Assembly (NCBI GenBank): GCA_002358575.1
Contig: DEPD01000148.1
Coordinates: 1-64,000, forward strand
Length of the DNA stretch: 64,000 nt
Direction: 5' to 3'
From: Lachnospiraceae bacterium UBA3401
GTDB lineage: Bacteria; Bacillota; Clostridia; Lachnospirales; Lachnospiraceae
Shown: one piece after another, positions 54,566-63,520 of the stretch
Position numbering within the stretch: the stretch's first letter is position 1
How the letters are laid out: each line of letters starts with the position of its first letter
Made by a program: the position numbers and the translations under genes
The notes under the pieces: model-generated
What the model saw: only the letters and a program-made list of their open reading frames with translations
What the model was told of the DNA's origin: nothing
Databases searched by the model: none

Positions 54566-55906
54566 TTAAACAATAATATTAACATTTTGTATCATAACCA
54601 TTTTCCCTATCTGTTCATAAAGCTGTATCACACTACTTTCATCCCCATAATATGCATCGCTCAAAATGATTGCCCTATCCAAATCAGCAGAATCATCATA
54701 AATCCCCCATCCTTCTTCCTTGTATTGATTAACAATTTGAGTATATTCCTGCCATAGCTGTGGTCTCATACTTTCTACAGTTGCTTTAATTAAAGGGTGT
54801 GGTCTCCAGAGAAGAACAATTTCATCCTTTTTTTCTCGAAATATGTTAAATACACACTTTATCTTATACAACATCTTTTCATTGTGTTGTAATAATGCTG
54901 CAATCCCTGTATTATAAAATATAATCTTTTTTGAGCCACCATCTGGTTTCTCAATGATTTCCCTCCATTTTTTTGGTATAATCAAATCTTCTTTCTTAGT
55001 GTTTAATACTTTGTCAATCTTGGGTGAACCAAGTCCAAGAATTTTATCATTCAAATATTTCTCTGTTGTTTTATCATGTGTATTTGCAATATCTATAAGC
55101 GCCTTAATATACATCTGTTTGATACGATCTGACTGTACAATTACCTTATCTGCATTCAACACTCCTGGTACAGTACAAAAGTGTTTTCTCTCCTCACCGC
55201 TTATATTCTCATCCAAAATAAAGTAAGGAATATAAATAAGATTTTGTGTAAATTTTTTTAAATTTTCAGAAAAGAAAAACGGATGGATACTTGTAACATA
55301 ATTATATTGGTCATATGGATTATGAATATAGATTGCATCTGGTTTATGAAGTGCAAAATCATAATTATCATACTTTACAATTGGTACATAATCCGGATAT
55401 TGTCCCCCTTCATAATGCATTTCTCGAAAACTTCCATCAGGATTTTTATTATAATATGGTACAGGAATAACATATGCATCGCAATTTTTATCTGCTTCTG
55501 CTGCCATCCACACACTCTCTAAGCTATCCCACATACTTGCTTTATAAGGCAAAAAAACCACTTCTCGCTTAATATTAATATCATTATTAATACTATTCTC
55601 AATTTTTAATAGTTGTTTTCTTAAGATTTTATATATTTTATTTTCATTAACTTGTGTATTTCCTAATATTTGAAATATTTCATACGCCACCTCACAATAT
55701 TCTTCAACATACGAAACTGTAATATGGTCTTTGCCATTTAAATTTTCAATTGTATTTCCAAGGGTAATTGCAAACTCTTGACATTCGCTAATCATGTTCT
55801 GTGCTAAATTGTAATTATGACTACTAAGTGTTTCTTTTATTTCTTTGTGTGCCTGTTCCAAACTTTTGATACAATCTATCAACTCTCGTTTTTGCCATTC
55901 CCTCAT
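54566..55906 (-). CDS. Second CDP-glycerol-transferase-like protein
   Basis: 446 residues. An N-terminal coiled-coil region (about 5-120) precedes a GT-B-like transferase: V-F-L-P-Y-K-A-S-M-W-D-S-L-E-S, the G-L-G-S-P-K-I-D-K motif, L-L-W-R-P-H-P-L-I-K, and Y-Y-G-D-E-S-S-V-I-Q-L-Y. The R-P-H-P and E-S-S-V motifs match the H-P and T-D-x-S-S patterns of glycerophosphotransferases. GAGGA lies before the ATG. The donor is not certain. Confidence 0.72.
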   Translation of the reverse strand: MREWQKRELIDCIKSLEQAHKEIKETLSSHNYNLAQNMISECQEFAITLGNTIENLNGKDHITVSYVEEYCEVAYEIFQILGNTQVNENKIYKILRKQLLKIENSINNDINIKREVVFLPYKASMWDSLESVWMAAEADKNCDAYVIPVPYYNKNPDGSFREMHYEGGQYPDYVPIVKYDNYDFALHKPDAIYIHNPYDQYNYVTSIHPFFFSENLKKFTQNLIYIPYFILDENISGEERKHFCTVPGVLNADKVIVQSDRIKQMYIKALIDIANTHDKTTEKYLNDKILGLGSPKIDKVLNTKKEDLIIPKKWREIIEKPDGGSKKIIFYNTGIAALLQHNEKMLYKIKCVFNIFREKKDEIVLLWRPHPLIKATVESMRPQLWQEYTQIVNQYKEEGWGIYDDSADLDRAIILSDAYYGDESSVIQLYEQIGKMVMIQNVNIIV

Positions 55907-55936
55907 AATTTATTATCCTCACTATTAAGCTAAAAA

Positions 55937-56841
55937 TTAAATATTGTTAGATATTTTTACACCTTCATACCACAAAGTATCTGCTATCCCCAACTGAATT
56001 AATTTTTCCGCATACGCACTATCCAATCTCTGTTCATTAAACTCTGTCCATTTCATATGTCCTCCTGGTTTCTCATTAGAAAGCCAATATAAATGATTTG
56101 CTAGAGAATACCTTTGAATTTGCGTGTTTTTCTTTGTTTTATACCTGTTTCGTAACATCACTTTTTCTAACGTATCCGAATTAAATAACAGCACATGTTC
56201 ACTCCAATATGTAAAATCCTGAAATGCTTTACAATTATACTTCGATATCAATGCATCCTCCGCATTAGGCGTTTCACAAATTAACAATCCATTAGGGTTC
56301 AATAACTTATAGATCTCTTCCAATTCTTCATCTGGATTATTCAAATGTTCTATAACCATAAACATACATATGACATCATACTTTTTATCAACTTGTCTCA
56401 AATCCCGATATATTTTTATACCCTCTTGCCCTATTTTTTCTTGTGACTCTTCCAGCAATTCCACACCACTTACATCAGATGCAACTCTTTTAATTCTTCT
56501 TAAAAAACCACCATTTCCACATCCAAATTCAAGAACACTTCTTCCTCTGCATAGCTCTTTTAAAACCTTATATCTCCTATCATCATCCTGTTTTGTATCC
56601 TGAATCCATTCTTCCCATTTTATCTGTTCCACGTTATCTGTTACAGCTCTGTATGCGTCCTTTAACATACCCCCCCCGAGTACCATTCTTTTCTATTGTA
56701 TGAAATATTGTCTAACAAAACCATTCCACAATTTGTACATTTCATTATATTAATATCAGGAATATCCCTTGTTCCATGATGAATACAGACAAACTGACTT
56801 TTACCACAAATCAAACACTTTATTGTTTTTTCTACCAACAT
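55937..56841 (-). CDS. Zinc-ribbon SAM methyltransferase, split by a G8 tract (phase-variable, OFF here)
   Basis: Two frames join at the G tract 56670-56677. Frame 1 starts with ATG at 56841 (GGAGG/AAGGA upstream, inside the end of the SDR gene). It encodes a four-Cys zinc ribbon (C9-x2-C12 ... C35-x2-C38-G) and, after W-Y-S-G-G-V-C, stops just past the tract. Frame 2 continues with M-L-K-D-A-Y and a class I methyltransferase: L-E-F-G-C-G-N-G-G-F, M-V-I-E-H-L-N-N-P-D, L-N-P-N-G-L-L-I. With nine Gs the two become one 301-residue protein with the usual zinc-ribbon-methyltransferase layout of deoxysugar C-methyltransferases. An ATG at 56686 could still give the methyltransferase without the ribbon. 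Confidence 0.85.
56670..56677 (-). repeat. Homopolymer G8 tract inside the methyltransferase gene
   Basis: Eight consecutive C on the plus strand (G on the coding strand), between the zinc-ribbon and methyltransferase parts. Insertion of one G restores the full reading frame. Length is known from this copy only. Confidence 0.9.
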
Positions 56842-57668
56842 GTCCTTCCTCCATCTACAATCACTGTACTTCCGGTCATATAACTGCTTGCGTCAGAAAT
56901 CAAATACAATATTGTACTTTTATATTCATCAATACTCGCCATACGTCCCATTGGAATTAAATTTGTCAACTTGTCCAAAAACTCTTCATTTTGACCATTA
57001 AAAACTCCTGACGGGCATAATGTATTTGCTCGAATCCCTTTTTCTGCATAATACGTAGCAAGATATTTTGTCAGTCCGATAAGGCCATGTTTGATAACAG
57101 AATATGTAACTGGTTTTACTGTCTGCTCTTCTGCTGAAAGCTCCTCTTTGCGATAGATTCTTTGGTCTGGTGCAATAATTCCCAAATCTGAAGAAATATT
57201 GAGTATATTTCCCTCTCCTTGCCTTGCCATGACTGCACCGAATATTTGTGCACATACAAATGCACCAGTCAATCCTACTGCTATATCATCGATCCACATC
57301 TGCATTGGAAAATTTTCAAACTGGATTGCCTTCATATTGGCTGTGTTTCCTTCCACTTTGGGATTATTGGCTGCATTGTTAATCAATACATCTATATGTT
57401 CGTATTTCTTTATTAAATCATCTGATATTTCTTTTATACGTTGTGATTTTGTAATGTCTGCAGTATAACATTCCACAATACAATTTTTTCCATAAGTATC
57501 TATCAACTGTTTCTTTGCAGTATTAAGTGCCTGTGCAGAAATATCAATTAATACAGGGATTCCTTTTCCCTCTATGACAGCTTCCGCATGTTTTTTCCCC
57601 AGCAAACCAGCACCGCCAGTTATCACTACAATTTTATTTTCTATATAAAACTTTTCAATTGACGTCAT
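56832..57668 (-). CDS. Short-chain dehydrogenase/reductase of the ulosonate module
   Basis: 278 residues, classical SDR. NAD(P) motif T-G-G-A-G-L-L-G-K-K-H-A, N-N-A-A-N (substrate strand), catalytic Y-S-V-I-K with the upstream Ser in L-N-I-S-S-D. GAGGAA lies before the ATG. The stop overlaps the start of the zinc-ribbon methyltransferase by 10 nt. SDRs beside neuA- and neuB-like genes (PtmA-type) act in ulosonic-acid pathways; the exact substrate is unknown. Confidence 0.85.
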   Translation of the reverse strand: MTSIEKFYIENKIVVITGGAGLLGKKHAEAVIEGKGIPVLIDISAQALNTAKKQLIDTYGKNCIVECYTADITKSQRIKEISDDLIKKYEHIDVLINNAANNPKVEGNTANMKAIQFENFPMQMWIDDIAVGLTGAFVCAQIFGAVMARQGEGNILNISSDLGIIAPDQRIYRKEELSAEEQTVKPVTYSVIKHGLIGLTKYLATYYAEKGIRANTLCPSGVFNGQNEEFLDKLTNLIPMGRMASIDEYKSTILYLISDASSYMTGSTVIVDGGRTCW

Positions 57669-57703
57669 CTCAATTTCCTCATATTTTCTTATTATAATTT
57701 GTA

Positions 57704-58483
57704 TTATGAAATACCCCTCTTCTGTCCTCCATCAACAACAAGTGATGTTCCTGTGATAAAAGAAGCTAAAGTCGAAGAAAGAAATACAATTGCAGCCGCG
57801 ATTTCCTGTGGCTGAGCAAACCGCTTCATTGGAACATTTTTCTGTATATAGTTTTGTATCCCCTCTTTGTCAAGTGCTATCAATTCTTCCCATCTGCCAC
57901 CTGGAAATAATACGTTTCCAGGAATCACACAATTTACACGAATATTTTTTGAAGCGTAATCATCTGAAAGATACTTTGTCAACACTTTAATTCCTTCTTT
58001 TGCTGCTGCATATGCATAAGGAGCCCCAATTCTTTCACAAGCAGCCAAAGAAGACAAAAGGACAATACTTCCACCTTTTTGAATATCCCACATATCATGA
58101 AATACATGAACTAATTTTACAGAACTAAACAGATTTATCTGAAAACTGCTCTCCCACTCACTTGAGTCCAGCTTATCTTCTGTTGATGGACGTCCACTTC
58201 CTGCATTTGCCACAAGACAATCTATTTTCCCATATATTTTCTGTACACAATTCTTTAGCTCTATAATATCCTTCTCTTTTGTAGCATCTCCACAAAAACA
58301 GGAAACATATTCGTCTCCAAATTCTTTTTTTAAGATAGCACACCCACTCTGTAAAGTATCTTCATTTCTTCCGTTTATTACTACATATGCACCTTCCTCA
58401 AGAAACATCCTTGCAGATGCATATCCAATACCATTTGTCGAAGCAGTAATTACAACTCTTTTTCCTTTTAATTGCAAATCCAT
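57704..58483 (-). CDS. Second short-chain dehydrogenase/reductase
   Basis: 259 residues. T-A-S-T-N-G-I-G-Y-A (cofactor), V-A-N-A-G-S-G, and the catalytic Y-A-A-A-K with L-L-S-S-L upstream. It ends T-S-L-V-V-D-G-G, as common in the family. It starts 1 bp after the stop of the methyltransferase gene with no strong Shine-Dalgarno box, so it is probably translated by coupling. It is a different subfamily from the SDR downstream. Confidence 0.86.
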   Translation of the reverse strand: MDLQLKGKRVVITASTNGIGYASARMFLEEGAYVVINGRNEDTLQSGCAILKKEFGDEYVSCFCGDATKEKDIIELKNCVQKIYGKIDCLVANAGSGRPSTEDKLDSSEWESSFQINLFSSVKLVHVFHDMWDIQKGGSIVLLSSLAACERIGAPYAYAAAKEGIKVLTKYLSDDYASKNIRVNCVIPGNVLFPGGRWEELIALDKEGIQNYIQKNVPMKRFAQPQEIAAAIVFLSSTLASFITGTSLVVDGGQKRGIS

Positions 58484-58484
58484 A

Positions 58485-59171
58485 CTATTTTTTACTTTTT
58501 CTCCCTGTCCCCAATATCATAAGCTCCCTTGAAAATCGATAAAATTTATTTCGAGCAATCTTTTTAACAGGACCACCGATAAACTGTAAAATTCTACATA
58601 AAAATTTAATTTCTGGGTGCTTCCATAAAACTGGTAACTGATAAAATATTTCTGTTCCTACATTTTTAAATCCATATATTTTTAATACATCTTCTAATCC
58701 TTTTTGTGTATAAGGTTGTACATGACTAAAATCATCATAATAAATATACATTTGAGAATGCCAATCTGGTACTAAAACTATAAATAAACCACCTGGTTTC
58801 AATATTCTATTGATCTCTGATAAATATTGTTCTGGTCTATGTATGTGTTCCAACACTGACTTTGAAAATACTACATCAAAAAAATTATCCTCAAATGGCA
58901 GCACTGCTGTTTCCAAATCTACATTCCCAATATACTTTACCCCCTCTGTATTTTTCTTATTTTTATATTCCGAACCATCTACTGCCCATGTACTCATCCC
59001 TGCATTAAAAAATGCTTCCGAAAAATCTCCTCTCCCTGCACCACTATCTAATAAGATACTTTTTTTCTTGATATGATACCTAGATACTAGATATTGTATT
59101 AATTGATCTGGGTATGATGTTAATGGTCTGTCCTTTATATTATATATTGTATTTACATAATTATTGGGCAT
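58485..59171 (-). CDS. SAM-dependent methyltransferase (constitutive frame)
   Basis: 228 residues from the ATG at 59171 (GGAGG 7 nt upstream; TGATG overlap with the VOC gene). Motif I is L-L-D-S-G-A-G-R-G-D-F, motif II W-A-V-D-G-S, then D-V-V-F-S-K-S-V-L-E-H-I and L-K-P-G-G-L-F-I, as in Methyltransf_11 proteins. No homopolymer tract. The substrate is probably a sugar of the locus. Confidence 0.85.
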   Translation of the reverse strand: MPNNYVNTIYNIKDRPLTSYPDQLIQYLVSRYHIKKKSILLDSGAGRGDFSEAFFNAGMSTWAVDGSEYKNKKNTEGVKYIGNVDLETAVLPFEDNFFDVVFSKSVLEHIHRPEQYLSEINRILKPGGLFIVLVPDWHSQMYIYYDDFSHVQPYTQKGLEDVLKIYGFKNVGTEIFYQLPVLWKHPEIKFLCRILQFIGGPVKKIARNKFYRFSRELMILGTGRKSKK

Positions 59172-59599
59172 CACTGTTCCTCCACAAGTTCCAAATAATT
59201 ACCTTCCAAATCCCTTGCAAAAAATACCTTTGCTTTTCCATCAGAAGACATACAAGGCTTTGACAGCAGTTCACAATGTTTATTTTTTAACTTATAATAC
59301 ATTTCTTCAGTAGAATCTACAGTAATCGCTATATGCATTTTTCCACATTGATATATTTTTTCTTGCCAATTAGGCAATGTATTCTGATGAGCATACTGAA
59401 TCAGCTCAATCATTGTTTGGTCCTCAAAACTAAGTTTAAAAACCTCTATTTCAACACTGTGCTCTTGAAAAATAGTGTCTGTATAGGTTCCGCTCTCCTT
59501 TTGATGCACAGCAATCTTTAAATCAAATACATCCATATAAAATGCTACCATCTTTGGTAAATCATTTACATAAATACCTGTATGTCTTATACCGCTCAT
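59171..59599 (-). CDS. VOC (glyoxalase/bleomycin-resistance fold) protein
   Basis: 142 residues. R-H-T-G-I-Y-V-N-D at the start (metal His), F-Y-M-D-V-F-D-L, an Ile-Glu-Leu strand (E65-type ligand), M-H-I-A-I-T-V and a C-terminal D-L-E-G-N-Y-L-E-L-V (metal Glu). GAGGA lies before the ATG. VOC enzymes do isomerisations and epimerisations through metal-bound enolates; here the substrate may be a keto-sugar or acyl-CoA. Function open. Confidence 0.8.
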   Translation of the reverse strand: MSGIRHTGIYVNDLPKMVAFYMDVFDLKIAVHQKESGTYTDTIFQEHSVEIEVFKLSFEDQTMIELIQYAHQNTLPNWQEKIYQCGKMHIAITVDSTEEMYYKLKNKHCELLSKPCMSSDGKAKVFFARDLEGNYLELVEEQ

Positions 59600-59615
59600 A
59601 TCTTCCTCATAATAT

Positions 59616-60456
59616 CTATAACTTTTTTGCTATTATCCTAAATATTTCATTTCCACTTCGTCCACTTTGAAACAGTAAATCATCCTCACATAGATGGATT
59701 GTCACATCAAAACCATTTCGGGAAAAGAGTTCCTTAATTTTGTGTTTTGTATAAGATTGGATTACATTCTTAAAATATTCTCGCTCACTGCTATTTCTTC
59801 TTATAAACCACTTCTCAACAACTAGATTACCATCTATATCTACAGACATTTTTTGTAACATATATTGAAAGGGATCTTCCTGCGGAAATTCTTCCCACCT
59901 TCTAAGAACACCATCTTCACATACGCCCTCTATGATCTTTGAATAATCTTCTATTTCCAGAAACAAATACCCACCCTTTTTCAAACTGCGTTTTATCCAT
60001 GCTATAGTATCATTTTCTGCCGCATCATATAATGGAGAAATTAATTGCATTACGACATCTACCATGATAATACAATCAAATATTTCTTTTTCTGGTTTTA
60101 CTTCTAAGAAATTCTTATTTATGTTTTCAACTTTATTACAAGATAAAATCTGTGCAAACTTTTGTGCCAGCTCACAACGACTCTTGCTGACCTCATAATT
60201 TATCCCCTTTTTTAAAAGTTCTTTCTTTTCTAAACAATACAGTAATTTTCCATTTCCACCACCAATTTCACAGATATTTATTGGCTTTTTTATACCCCCC
60301 CCCCGGGTTTAAAATCGTCTGTTCTAAAAATTCAACATTGCTTTTGGCAGATTGCAATTTCATCATACAATAATCTCTTAATTCTTGTTCTGACAATTCA
60401 TGCCCTTGAACAAGCTCCACATTATCGTAACTTTTTAGATTATCTAAATTATTCAT
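59616..60456 (-). CDS. SAM methyltransferase split by a G10 tract (phase-variable, OFF here)
   Basis: The frame starts at ATG 60456 (M-N-N-L-D-N-L) and reads I-L-N-P-G-G-G into a run of ten G at 60295-60304. It then stops after Y-K-K-A-N-K-Y-L. One base fewer gives I-L-N-P-G-G-G-I-K-K-P-I-N-I-C-E-I-G-G-G-N-G-K, the SAM-binding motif I, and remains open to 59616: a single 279-residue methyltransferase with L-K-K-G-G-Y-L-F-L-E-I-E-D and C-terminal I-F-R-I-I-A-K-K. The region between the tract and the internal ATG at 60065 has no stop in that frame. It lies 6 bp after the aminotransferase gene. Confidence 0.9.
60295..60304 (-). repeat. Homopolymer G10 tract inside the methyltransferase gene
   Basis: Ten C on the plus strand, immediately followed by GGG, at codons 52-54 of the gene. 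The tract directly precedes the SAM-binding glycine motif. Nine (or twelve) Gs restore the full frame. Confidence 0.93.
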
Positions 60457-60462
60457 AGTATT

Positions 60463-61854
60463 CTAGGACTCCTTAATAACCTCACTCATTGCCTCCATCA
60501 AAACATCCATTGCCTCTATCAACGCATCATCTGTTATTGTCAATGGCGGTCCGACTTTGATGGTACCTGTCATTGTCCTTATAGACATAACCCCTTTTTC
60601 AAAAGCTCTTTCAATAACTCTGTCCACTAATTCTACATCGAGTTCTTTTGTTCCAGGTTTCACAATAACTGCCGCGAAAGCCATACCCATTCCATGTATT
60701 GCCTTTACTCTATCTGGAAATCTTGCCTTCATTTGATTCAATTTTTCTAATAGGATTCCTTCTTTTCTTTTTGCTTCCTCCACAAGATGATGTTCTTCTA
60801 TATATTTCAAATTTGCCAATGCAGATGCACATGGCAAAGGGCTGCCTCCATGTGTGCTATTGAGGGAACCATCCACATCCAATATTTCCGCACTACTAAG
60901 AACTGCTGATAATGGTAATGCTCCACTGACAGCTTTCCCACAGCAAATAATGTCAACATTCACATTATAATACTCATAACCAAACAATTTCCCAGTTCTT
61001 CCAAAACCCGCCTGTACTTCGTCAGAAACCAGCAGTGCTTTCTTCTCATTTAGAAACTCTCGCAATGCTTTAATATAACCTATGGGATAAAATAAAGCAG
61101 CCCATCCTTGATAGGGTTCAAAAATTGCGCCCGCAATCGTGTCGAGGTCAACACCTGATTTCTCCAAATCTTGTATATCTTTCTCAAATAAAAGTCTTCC
61201 TTTTTCTTCATCATAGATTTGACGCATGTCCTCAAATGCATCTGTTGGACATGGGAGATGATAAATACATGGGTCCAAGTTGCCAATCCACTTCCATGAT
61301 GCTTCTTTTCCAGCCATTGTCTGCGCTCCTAAAGTCTTTCCATGAAATGCTCCACCAAATGCAATCATTCCCAATTTCTTAGGGTTCTGTTTAATTCCAT
61401 GTAGCCTACATAATTTTAATGCACATTCCGTCGTTTCAGCACCAGTCGTAAGTAAAAATGCTTTGTCCATACCTGCTGGTGCCATCTTTACTAATTGTTC
61501 TGTTAACAGTGAACGTTCTTCCAGATAATAATAGTAACTATTCATCATAGGCTTATGAAGCATTTTCTCCAGCGCCTCTATCATATCAGGATTTCCATGT
61601 CCAGCATTTGTAACAAAAATGCCAGACGACATATCTATCCATTTATTTCCCCATTTATCATATATACTATAATCAATGGCATGATCCCACACTGCATACA
61701 ATTGATTATTCATAGACCACGGTTCATTTTTTATTGAACGCTCTATAATTTCCATACTTTGTGGTACTGGTATTTTTGTACATATTGTACGATTCTTGGT
61801 ATGAATCTGTTCTACTTGTTTTGGTTCTCTGTGAAATAAATATTCTGTTTCCAT
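60463..61854 (-). CDS. Class III PLP-dependent aminotransferase
   Basis: 463 residues. Motifs: T-G-A-E-T-T-E-C-A-L-K, A-F-G-G-A-F-H-G-K-T-L-G, L-V-S-D-E-V-Q-A-G-F-G-R-T-G and the PLP lysine in I-C-C-G-K-A-V-S-G-A-L-P-L-S. Relatives act on omega-amino or ornithine/GABA-type substrates. In a glycan locus it could supply an amino group to a keto-sugar or an amino acid for the adenylation enzyme. Sugar aminotransferases of surface glycans are usually class V/DegT instead, so this choice is unusual. Confidence 0.9.
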   Translation of the reverse strand: METEYLFHREPKQVEQIHTKNRTICTKIPVPQSMEIIERSIKNEPWSMNNQLYAVWDHAIDYSIYDKWGNKWIDMSSGIFVTNAGHGNPDMIEALEKMLHKPMMNSYYYYLEERSLLTEQLVKMAPAGMDKAFLLTTGAETTECALKLCRLHGIKQNPKKLGMIAFGGAFHGKTLGAQTMAGKEASWKWIGNLDPCIYHLPCPTDAFEDMRQIYDEEKGRLLFEKDIQDLEKSGVDLDTIAGAIFEPYQGWAALFYPIGYIKALREFLNEKKALLVSDEVQAGFGRTGKLFGYEYYNVNVDIICCGKAVSGALPLSAVLSSAEILDVDGSLNSTHGGSPLPCASALANLKYIEEHHLVEEAKRKEGILLEKLNQMKARFPDRVKAIHGMGMAFAAVIVKPGTKELDVELVDRVIERAFEKGVMSIRTMTGTIKVGPPLTITDDALIEAMDVLMEAMSEVIKES

Positions 61855-61876
61855 CCTAATAAATGTTATCCTCTCT

Positions 61877-62650
61877 CTAAAAATTGTATTTTAAATATCC
61901 ATATAACTCTGATCCTTTTTTCTCAATCTGATACTGAATATAATCCAATTCATCAAGGGTATCGATTTCTGTACAGTTTGGGGATTCAAATCCTATCATA
62001 TTCTGTCCATGCAACTGATTATTTTGAATAATATAACTACTTTTTAATACATCTACATAGCCATCTGGTATATACACATCTGGAAACGCTTGTCTTCTAC
62101 CATTTGCCATGTCATTGTCTATCTTTTCATTTATACTTTGAAAGTACCCATCTTGGTTTTTTAAAAACCATTTATATGGTGATTCCGCTGCCTTATGTGC
62201 TGAACGTAAAGAACAGCAATCCAAATTAGACTTGCACTCCAAAATTGCTTTATCAACAATCTCAACTTCACGAAAAGGTGTTGTTGGTCTTAAATGCACA
62301 ATATATTCTGGTATTACTCCTTCATTTTCATACATAAAACGAATAGCATGCTCAACAAATTCAATATCGCCAGAATGATCCTGAGAATATTTTGCTGGTC
62401 GTATAAACGGAACTTCCGCACCATAATGTAAAGCTATCTGTGCAATTTCATCCGAATCTGTCGATACAATCACTCTCTCAATATACTTTGACAATATCCC
62501 TGCTGCTATTGAATATGCAATAAGTGGATATCCCTTAACCATCTGAATATTTTTCTTTAAAATCCCTTTGGATCCACTTCTTGCAGGTATTAAAGCCACT
62601 ACTTTGTTCCTGTCTATTTTTTGTATAAATTTTTGTTTATCTTCAATCAT
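61877..62650 (-). CDS. CMP-sugar (acylneuraminate-type) cytidylyltransferase
   Basis: 257 residues from the ATG at 62650 (AAGG 5 nt upstream; a TTG four codons earlier is possible). NeuA-type motifs: A-L-I-P-A-R-S-G-S-K-G-I-L-K-K-N (CTP loop), V-S-T-D-S-D-E-I-A, and H-L-R-P-T-T-P-F-R. It activates a nonulosonic acid as the CMP sugar. It lies between the aminotransferase and a TIM-barrel gene in the NeuB-like module. Confidence 0.9.
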   Translation of the reverse strand: MIEDKQKFIQKIDRNKVVALIPARSGSKGILKKNIQMVKGYPLIAYSIAAGILSKYIERVIVSTDSDEIAQIALHYGAEVPFIRPAKYSQDHSGDIEFVEHAIRFMYENEGVIPEYIVHLRPTTPFREVEIVDKAILECKSNLDCCSLRSAHKAAESPYKWFLKNQDGYFQSINEKIDNDMANGRRQAFPDVYIPDGYVDVLKSSYIIQNNQLHGQNMIGFESPNCTEIDTLDELDYIQYQIEKKGSELYGYLKYNF

Positions 62651-62658
62651 AATAACCT

Positions 62659-63507
62659 TCAAATATTATATTTTTGAATATACTGGCTAACAAATTCCAT
62701 TTGCGCAGCAATATTATCTTGTTCCTCTCCCTCTATTCCACGTGCTGCCTGAAGAATAAAACCATGTTTGTACTTAATTTCACTCAATCCTTGAAATAAA
62801 CGGTCAAACTCTGCACTTCCTGTTCCTAACGAAACAGTAGTACCCTGATAAACTCTATCTTTAATATGAATATTAAAAATATAATCTCTCAGAGTGGTAA
62901 CTTCCTCATACAAATCATAGCCTAACCCAGAACTATTTCCACTGTCATAATTTGCTCCCACTCTTGGGTGATTAAACAAATTTAAATATTCTTTAAAATC
63001 CTTTGGAGATAAATCAGTTTCTAGCGCAATATTGATTGTTTCATCCGCATAATCAATAATCTTTAATAACCATTCTCGGAATGCTGCCTTATGTTTATCA
63101 CTTTTTAAAGAAGAAGCATCCACAAGAGGAATTTCTAACAATCTAATTTGCAACTGTTTCATTGATTCAAGAATTGTTTTGATTATCTGTGTATTTTCTT
63201 CCATTATTTTGACCTGCTGCGCATCTTCTTCTTTAAAAAAAGCTCTTCGCATAAAATAATCAAAACAAACTGCATTAATCTGTATCCCTGTTTCTGCTCT
63301 GATTTCTTTGATTTTATTTATTCCATCTGTTGTCCATAGTGGATTTTGCTTATAATCCTCAAAATCAAAAATAAATTCAATCTCATTCAATCCAAGCTTT
63401 CTGGCTGTGCGAAACTCCTCTTGCCAATTCTCAAAGGGGAAAAATTGTATTCCACGTCCTTTTGGTGGTGTCAATCTTCCCTGCATGATTCCAATCTGAT
63501 GTTTCAC
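62659..63507 (-). CDS. TIM-barrel sugar isomerase/epimerase-like protein
   Basis: 282 residues, AP-endonuclease-2/xylose-isomerase-like fold. The N-terminus I-G-I-M-Q-G-R-L-T-P-P-K is characteristic of members found in neuB-type clusters. Other blocks are I-E-F-I-F-D, A-L-E-T-D-L-S, Y-D-S-G-N-S (metal Asp) and H-I-K-D-R. GTG start with AGGAG upstream. It likely isomerises a hexose or ketose intermediate; substrate unknown. Confidence 0.82.
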   Translation of the reverse strand: MKHQIGIMQGRLTPPKGRGIQFFPFENWQEEFRTARKLGLNEIEFIFDFEDYKQNPLWTTDGINKIKEIRAETGIQINAVCFDYFMRRAFFKEEDAQQVKIMEENTQIIKTILESMKQLQIRLLEIPLVDASSLKSDKHKAAFREWLLKIIDYADETINIALETDLSPKDFKEYLNLFNHPRVGANYDSGNSSGLGYDLYEEVTTLRDYIFNIHIKDRVYQGTTVSLGTGSAEFDRLFQGLSEIKYKHGFILQAARGIEGEEQDNIAAQMEFVSQYIQKYNI

Positions 63508-63520
63508 CCTTATCTCCTCT

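Noticed and set aside
55937..56686. A 249-residue methyltransferase starting M-V-L-G-G-G as the complete gene
   Set aside because: The upstream frame encodes a conserved-looking four-cysteine ribbon with a proper start, which fits the known architecture better; the short form is kept only as an alternative product.
59616..60065. An independent 149-residue protein starting at the internal ATG 60065
   Set aside because: The frame is open upstream through the SAM motif to the tract; the internal ATG has no good ribosome site.
60268..60456. A separate 62-residue gene ahead of the methyltransferase
   Set aside because: It ends just after the G10 tract, and its sequence continues smoothly into the methyltransferase in the next frame; it is the 5' part of the same gene.
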